From the NCBI GenBank assembly GCA_025677825.1, contig JAIXMO010000022.1, forward strand, positions 186,001 to 250,000: DNA of 64,000 nt, read 5' to 3'. Below are positions 61,748 to 64,000 of this stretch, in pieces. The notes beneath the pieces are model-generated. The model saw only the letters and a program-made list of their open reading frames with translations, was not told where the DNA came from and did no database searches. The translations under genes were made by a program, and so were the position numbers. This DNA is from Helicostylum pulchrum (Eukaryota > Mucoromycota > Mucoromycetes > Mucorales > Mucoraceae). Within the stretch, counting starts at the first letter, position 1; each line of letters opens with the position of its first letter.

Positions 61748-62301
61748 ATACAAAGATAATAAAAAAGGGATGTAAAAAGAAAAGGAAAAAAAAAAACTTT
61801 TTGAAAAAACGAGTTAAATTTAATTGTCCGTTCCGGGCTTTTAAAGCTTAAAAGTCGCACTTTTAATGAATCACAAAACATGATATTTGTTTATTAAAAT
61901 TAAACTAGTGGTTTAAACCATAGCAGTCCTTTTCATATTGTTCGAGACCTTTGTTATCTTGCTTTCCTCCCCCTCTTTGTCATAAATTGGAGCTTTTGGG
62001 TAGCTTGGTTCCATTATCTTTTTCGATATCTCGCACGATAAACATAACTAGTAGTTTTTAAAAATAATAGTTATGTACACTTTTAAGTCATTGTGTGAAT
62101 TCCAGTAACTTTTTGACAGTTAGAATAACCGGTAAAATGAAACTCTCCATCATATAAAAGACTCTCATTTATTTATCACCCAAATATATTCAGGACAAAA
62201 CTGCAACTTGGTTTCCCGAATTGCAGCCGATAAAACAAAAAAAAAAATGGAAATTGTTAGTTATACAGCAAACACTCGCGTTGGGGGCTATTGAGGTTTT
62301 G
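61748..62301. other. intergenic region between coiled-coil and TFG genes
   Basis: About 0.55 kb of AT-rich sequence. It holds the promoter side of the coiled-coil gene and the 3' flank of TFG. No supported gene was seen. Confidence 0.5.
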
Positions 62302-63172
62302 TTAAAATCGTAAGATTGCTCTTACTGTCATAATTATGAATACACAAAATATGAATGGAGATTTCTCGATTTGAGATACAACTATAACACACACACAAAA
62401 ATAAAATAAAAAAAAATTGAGCATACTACGGCAATTGTAAGAACTTTTTTTTTTTACCTGACTCAATAACTCTACGTCCAGGTCCAGGTTTACTTGGTTC
62501 TTGATTATCAATATTAGCCATTTGTTTTTGGATTGTTCTAACAGATTTTTTTAAATCATTGATTTCGTTCTGCAAAGTAGTCGGGATTTGCTCAGCAGCA
62601 GTTTGTGATACAGTGATAGATGATGACTTGTCGTAAACAGCAATGTTCAATAAATTACTGATAGAGATGGCGTGAATAATATCATTATCATCTACAGTAT
62701 TGCGTTAGTATCTTTTCATTCTTTTCAACTGCTAAATTTTCTTACCTAGTAAACTAATCAAATCACCCTCTGCATACAAAAGTTAGAAAAGAAAAAAAAA
62801 ACCCAATGCATGTTTTATTTGGTCTACTTTACCATTATCTATGTACTTTAGCTCGATATTCTCGGAGCTGGTTATTTGAGTCTTGAAGGTGCGATACATA
62901 ATAAGACACAAGCTTTTTTTTTTTTTTTAAAAAAAAAGAGAGAGTTGGTATTTTACAGTAGAGAGAGGGAAATACATACAACTTACTCGTCATAAGTTGG
63001 TGCTTGGTTAATTGAAATACGATGAATCTCATTGCCAAAACGACCTGAAAAAAAAAATCCTAAGGTAAGCTTTCTTGTTTATTTTTTTTTTGTACTGCGT
63101 AAAAAAAAAACACTTGCATTTGATAGTAATGTCTCCTGTTACGAATTTACGAAGACTTGTATAATCACTCAT
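62302..63172 (-). CDS. TFG: TFG-like PB1-domain protein of ER exit sites
   Basis: About six exons from MSDYTSLRKFVTGDITI at 63172. The PB1 domain is complete: DITIKCRFGNEIHRISINQ, TYDDLCLIMYRTF, IELKYIDNEGDLISLLDDND (acidic OPCA motif) and IIHAISISNLLNIAV. A coiled coil follows (LQNEINDLKKSVRTIQKQMA) and a Pro/Gly stretch PSKPGPGRRVIES. This order is that of animal and worm TFG, which organises COPII vesicles between ER and Golgi. The first intron uses a GC donor (GCAAGT at 63117), required to join AAA T to GT CGT. The C-terminus is uncertain: the best spliced reading ends RAILRF at 62302 and lacks the long Pro/Gln-rich tail of animal TFG. Confidence 0.85.
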
Positions 63173-64000
63173 GCTGCTTTAAAATATAAAAAGTAAGTGT
63201 TAAAGAGGTTGGCGTTGTACAGCAATATCGGACATTACTTGGCTTTATATTCAGCTGTTCCATTACCAATTTGAGGATTTGGTATTTTTTTTTTGGACTG
63301 TTACCTTGTATACTCTGCTCTATCCCCACAATTAAAAATAAACAATCGGAACGCATACAGATACGTCGTGAAAAAAAAGTCCAACGTAGTGGGGTATCTT
63401 ATTTGACATGCACAAATATTTATCAAATCAGACAAAACAGGTCTAGATCTAACAATGAGCTTGCACCAAAATCAATAACTTTTATGCAAAACTTGGATAC
63501 GGTGCTTTAATTCCCACTAAACAAATGACTTGATAACTGCTTTTTTTTTTTTTTTTTTTTGTTTCACGTTAGATATCCTTTTAATGAAGAAGAAACTTCG
63601 CCCCAGTCCCCCCTGGAAGTTTTATATAAACTGCAAAAAAAAAAAAGGATCCGATGAAAGAGAAAAATCCAGTCAAAATTGTTTATGGGGGAGGCAATTT
63701 CGCTGTTCAGGTCGTTTGTCAAGAGTCAGCTGTTAAAAAAAAAAAGTTCATCATGCACAATTTGATGACGACAACCTCACCTTTTTTTAATTATCAAACC
63801 ATTTTTTTTTCCTTTTTGTCCTTTTTTCTCTCTCTCTCTTGGTCCTTTTTTTTAAAAAAAAAAACCTGCCATTATTTCCTATTCAACACCTTTCGATATA
63901 AAAAAGAGTCCATTGTTAACGCAAGGACTCTATTTTACAAAAACATAATCAAAAGCCAAAAGCAAGTCAAAAAGTAATATCAGTATTGTGTAGTTGTGGG
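63173..64000. other. right-edge region with no supported gene
   Basis: About 0.8 kb holding the TFG promoter. It contains a T20-type run near 63541-63560, CT-rich stretches near 63830 and several short frames rich in Lys and Phe. A gene start just beyond the edge is possible, but none is visible. Confidence 0.5.

Overview
The window is eukaryotic and almost certainly fungal. Genes are dense and carry many short introns of about 45-150 nt with GTAAGT-type donors and CTAAC/CTAAT branch points. The DNA is AT-rich with long A and T runs. The gene set includes a class IV-type chitin synthase, an Osh3-type GOLD-PH-ORD protein, Cho2, Ubc6 and a Zap1-type zinc regulator. Genes usually lost in yeasts are also present: a CABLES-type cyclin-box protein, SMG9, DNAJC11, TFG, a GH20 hexosaminidase D, a probable augmin subunit and SURF4. 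This mix and the base composition point to an early-diverging fungus, most likely Mucoromycota (Mucorales). The species cannot be named from the sequence alone.

Layout. 1-6.3 kb (all minus): CABLES-like gene running off the left edge, GH36 alpha-galactosidase, SURF4/Erv29. 7.7-15 kb: GH20 hexosaminidase (+), a small Cys/His protein (-), a probable HAUS4-like coiled-coil protein (+) that meets SNX3 (-) tail to tail, and NAXD (-). 15.1-19.2 kb (+): SEN34 and CHO2. 19.5-28.8 kb (all minus): a cytosolic HSP70, alpha-COP, a 60-residue CCHC zinc-knuckle protein and an F-box protein. 28.8-32.6 kb is gene-poor and holds a broken Tc1/mariner-type transposase and one copy of a dispersed repeat. 32.6-43.5 kb: Yippee-like (+) overlapping glycerol kinase (-), an OSH3-type protein (-), monoglyceride lipase (+), UBC6 (+) overlapping a ZAP1-like regulator (-), and USB1 (+). 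43.6-52.8 kb: DNAJC11 (+), chitin synthase (+), a Dabb-domain protein (-) and SMG9 (+). 52.8-55.5 kb is a second relic zone with decayed reading frames and the second repeat copy. 55.6-63.2 kb: a six-bladed kelch protein (+), NUP85 (+), PINX1 (-), a coiled-coil protein (-) and TFG (-).

There is no operon logic. Several genes serve membrane traffic and lipids (SURF4, SNX3, alpha-COP, CHO2, OSH3, TFG), but their proximity may be chance. The most distinctive feature is at the ends of convergent genes. Three of the seven confidently called convergent pairs have overlapping stop codons (HAUS4-like/SNX3 on TTAA, Yippee/glycerol kinase on TTATAA, UBC6/ZAP1-like on CTAA). Their mRNAs must therefore be antisense to each other's coding sequence, which matters in a lineage known for RNA interference.

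Other items worth attention: 3' splice sites preceded by A-runs rather than pyrimidines in at least five genes; C11-C14 tracts directly after the branch point in two introns; a GC-AG intron in TFG; a seven-unit intronic minisatellite that repeats a branch-point sequence; an OSBP domain with an altered signature motif; and a zinc-knuckle microprotein whose first metal-binding cysteine codon is split by its intron. I found no clearly novel multi-gene system. Exon boundaries were inferred by eye from splice motifs and from continuity with known families, so ends can be off by a few bases.
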